DNA from: Chloroflexota bacterium
GTDB taxonomy: Bacteria > Chloroflexota > Ktedonobacteria > Ktedonobacterales > Ktedonobacteraceae
Length of the DNA stretch: 7,030 nt
Direction: 5' to 3'
Assembly (NCBI GenBank): GCA_005881995.1
Contig: VBHV01000285.1
Span: forward strand, 1 to 7,030
Shown here: piece after piece, positions 5,105-7,030 of the stretch
How positions within the stretch are numbered: position 1 is the first letter of the stretch
Layout: each line of letters begins with the position of its first letter
Made by a program: the position numbers and the translations under genes
Notes under the pieces: generated by a model
Database searches by the model: none
Seen by the model: the letters and a program-made list of their open reading frames with translations, nothing else
What the model was told of the DNA's origin: nothing

Positions 5105-5111
5105 ACCAGAC

Positions 5112-7030
5112 GTGAAGAAAGAAAAGGAAAGAAAGCATAGATTACTACCGAGCCGAAAAACACTCTTAAGACAGAAACAAGTGTTACTTACAGGTGTCCT
5201 GTTGACCGCGCTCTTGCTGCTGCTTTTTGGTATATGCAGCAGACTATCGGCACCCGATCTCAATCAGCCGCCGAGAGGTACAACAGCCATTGACTACACC
5301 GCGTTCCTCGCGCAGGTCAAGGCGGGGAATGTCCTGGTCGTCAGCCTGTCGGGTCAGGAGATTGTGGGCGCGCTGGCCCGGCCGCTCACCGGGGATCGGT
5401 CTACACCGGCTTCACAAACAAAGATGACTCAGCAACAGGCCGTCACGGCCTTCGACGCCTGGTATTACAGCCCCGGCAGCGATGTCCCCGACCAGGGGAC
5501 GGGGACAGCAGCAGCGGCCCATCTTCCTCAACCGGCGCAACTCGTCTCTACCCGCTTGCCTGAAATAGGCAACGTGGCTCTCATACCCCTGCTCATCAGC
5601 AAGCACGTGGTGATCAAAACGCAGTCCTCGGCGCAACTGCCTCCATGGTTCTCGCTGTTCTGGAAGCTGCTCCCTTTCCTCGTGCTGCTGCTGATGCTGC
5701 CCTGGGCCCTGAACCCCGGCAGACGCGTTCGGTCTCCCGGCGCCATGAGCGATTACATGTCCTTCAACCCGACCAGGAACTACGCTGAACCCGAGAGGAG
5801 AAACGCCCCGGCACCAGAGGCACCACTCGATGACACCTCTGCAAGGGACAAAACGGTCCCTGGGCGTACCTCTTCTCCGTTACCTCCAGAACTGCAACCG
5901 CCCCCTGTCACCTTCGCCGACGTGGCGGGAATCGACGAGGTGCGCCAGGAAGTCCAGGAACTCGTGCGGTTCCTACGCGCTCCCGAAAGCTTCGAGCGGC
6001 TGGGAGCGCGCATCCCGCGAGGCGCTCTGCTGGTGGGCCCTCCCGGCACGGGCAAGACCCTGCTCGCGAAGGCCGTCGCCGGTGAAGCAGGGGTGCCGTT
6101 TTTCAGCGTGAGCGCCTCGGAGTTCGTCGAGATGTACGTCGGTGTTGGGGCGAAGCGGGTGCGCGACTTGTTCTACAAGGCGCGTGAGCACACCCCCTGC
6201 GTCATCTTCATCGATGAGCTGGACGCGGTGGGCCGCAAACGCAACGTCAGGCTGGTCGGTAGCGATGAGCGGGACCAGACGCTCAACCAACTGCTGGTCG
6301 AACTCGACGGGTTCGCGGCGCGGCAGACCATCGTCGTGCTGGCGGCCACCAACCGCGCCGATATCCTGGACCCGGCCCTGTTGCGCCCGGGCCGCTTTGA
6401 CCGCCATATCAGCGTCTCGCTGCCGGACAGGGCGGGCCGCCTGGCGATCCTCCAGGTACATACGCGCCACACTCCCCTGGACAGGAGCGTGAGCCTGGAA
6501 CGGCTGGCCCGGCTCACCACGGGCATGAGTGGCGCCGACCTCGCCAATCTCGTCAACGAGGCGGCTCTGCGCGCTGCGCGCGGCGACCTGGAGCGCATCA
6601 CCAGCGCCTGCTTCGAGGAAGCGCTGTCACGGATCCTCCTGGGGGCGCAGCGTCCCATCGTCCTCTCGGAAGCGGAGCAGCGCATCGTCGCCTATCACGA
6701 GGCGGGGCACGCGCTGGTAGCCCACTCCCTGCCGGAGGCCGACCGCGTGAGCTTTGTCTCCATCCTACCGCGCGGGCAGAGCCTGGGCGTGACGCAGTTC
6801 GTGGCCGAGGAGGACCGCTACAACTACAGCCGGGAACAACTCATGGCTCGCCTGGCCGTAGGACTGGGAGGTCGGGCTGCGGAAGAAATAACCTTTGGGT
6901 CAGAGCGAGTGACCACCGGCGCTGAGAACGATTTCCAGGCGGTGACAGGTCTCGCCCGCAAGATGGTCACGCGCTGGGGCATGAGCGAGCGCGTGGGTGC
7001 AATGTTCCTCGAGGGCCGAGGATCCGCAGG
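5112..7030 (+). CDS. ftsH: FtsH-type membrane AAA+ zinc protease (3' end beyond window)
   Basis: The frame is open from GTG 5112 to the window end, 639 residues without a stop. Order: basic N-terminus, membrane helix 1 (24-41), extracytoplasmic domain (about 42-180, with the FtsH_ext-like [20 protein letters not shown] at 60-79), membrane helix 2 (about 182-199), proline-rich linker (200-265), AAA+ module from VTFADVAG (266-273). Walker A is GPPGTGKT (309-316), the pore loop is MYVGVG (341-346), Walker B is VIFIDELD (364-371), and the SRH with arginine fingers runs N414 to R431. The zinc site is HEAGH (529-533) with D607 as the likely third ligand. It should be an active ATP-dependent hexameric membrane protease removing damaged membrane and regulatory proteins. 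Oddities: the outer domain is about twice the usual size with a roughly 55-residue Thr/Gln/Pro-rich insertion, the pore aromatic is Tyr instead of the usual Phe, and the glycine-rich loop before [11 protein letters not shown] is short. The start is supported by GGGAGGAG 7 bases upstream. Confidence 0.93.
   Translation, partial: MKKEKERKHRLLPSRKTLLRQKQVLLTGVLLTALLLLLFGICSRLSAPDLNQPPRGTTAIDYTAFLAQVKAGNVLVVSLSGQEIVGALARPLTGDRSTPASQTKMTQQQAVTAFDAWYYSPGSDVPDQGTGTAAAAHLPQPAQLVSTRLPEIGNVALIPLLISKHVVIKTQSSAQLPPWFSLFWKLLPFLVLLLMLPWALNPGRRVRSPGAMSDYMSFNPTRNYAEPERRNAPAPEAPLDDTSARDKTVPGRTSSPLPPELQPPPVTFADVAGIDEVRQEVQELVRFLRAPESFERLGARIPRGALLVGPPGTGKTLLAKAVAGEAGVPFFSVSASEFVEMYVGVGAKRVRDLFYKAREHTPCVIFIDELDAVGRKRNVRLVGSDERDQTLNQLLVELDGFAARQTIVVLAATNRADILDPALLRPGRFDRHISVSLPDRAGRLAILQVHTRHTPLDRSVSLERLARLTTGMSGADLANLVNEAALRAARGDLERITSACFEEALSRILLGAQRPIVLSEAEQRIVAYHEAGHALVAHSLPEADRVSFVSILPRGQSLGVTQFVAEEDRYNYSREQLMARLAVGLGGRAAEEITFGSERVTTGAENDFQAVTGLARKMVTRWGMSERVGAMFLEGRGSA

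Noticed and set aside
5780..6685. Minus-strand and alternative-frame open frames within ftsH
   Set aside because: All lie opposite or out of frame with a continuous FtsH reading frame containing Walker A, Walker B, SRH and HEAGH; high GC produces such shadows.

Overview
The window is bacterial chromosomal DNA of moderately high GC with an accessory-region feel. The gene types suggest Chloroflexota, most likely a Ktedonobacteria-like lineage: a Rv3369-type PPOX/F420 oxidoreductase, a short 'FQDILRESWVY…' Rpn-tail protein, pentapeptide-repeat proteins with an N-terminal WNRWR segment, and scattered perfect palindromes. This assignment is inference from gene style, not from a marker gene.

Left part (1-1357): a minus-strand PPOX-class oxidoreductase (109-543) ends at a clear intrinsic terminator (45-80). 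Behind it lies a noncoding stretch (544-868) holding three palindromes. Next comes a minus-strand 102-residue protein (869-1177) that looks like only the C-terminal charged tail of an Rpn/PD-(D/E)XK-family protein, yet has its own strong ribosome binding site and a good promoter.

Middle (1358-2203): two broken genes meet head to head. The plus-strand rarA (mgsA) fragment keeps its start and Walker A but stops after about 101 residues. At a shared 10-base sequence (1651-1660) the DNA switches to a minus-strand MFS transporter remnant, which also carries a one-base frameshift near 2110 and apparently lacks two membrane segments. This is either illegitimate recombination with gene decay or a chimeric assembly join.

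Right of it (2259-3545) is an intact minus-strand two-HKD phospholipase D/cardiolipin synthase-like membrane protein. From 3691 all genes run on the plus strand: a short pentapeptide-repeat protein lacking the usual N-terminus, a complete pentapeptide-repeat protein (4120-4563), an unrecognised 88-residue helical protein (4661-4927), a structured intergenic region, and an FtsH-type membrane AAA+ zinc protease (5112 to beyond the window end). The FtsH has every catalytic motif but an enlarged extracytoplasmic region and a long proline-rich linker.

No clearly new system is evident. The points most worth a second look are the free-standing Rpn-tail protein, the rarA/MFS junction, and the unusual FtsH with its structured leader and co-directional pentapeptide neighbours.
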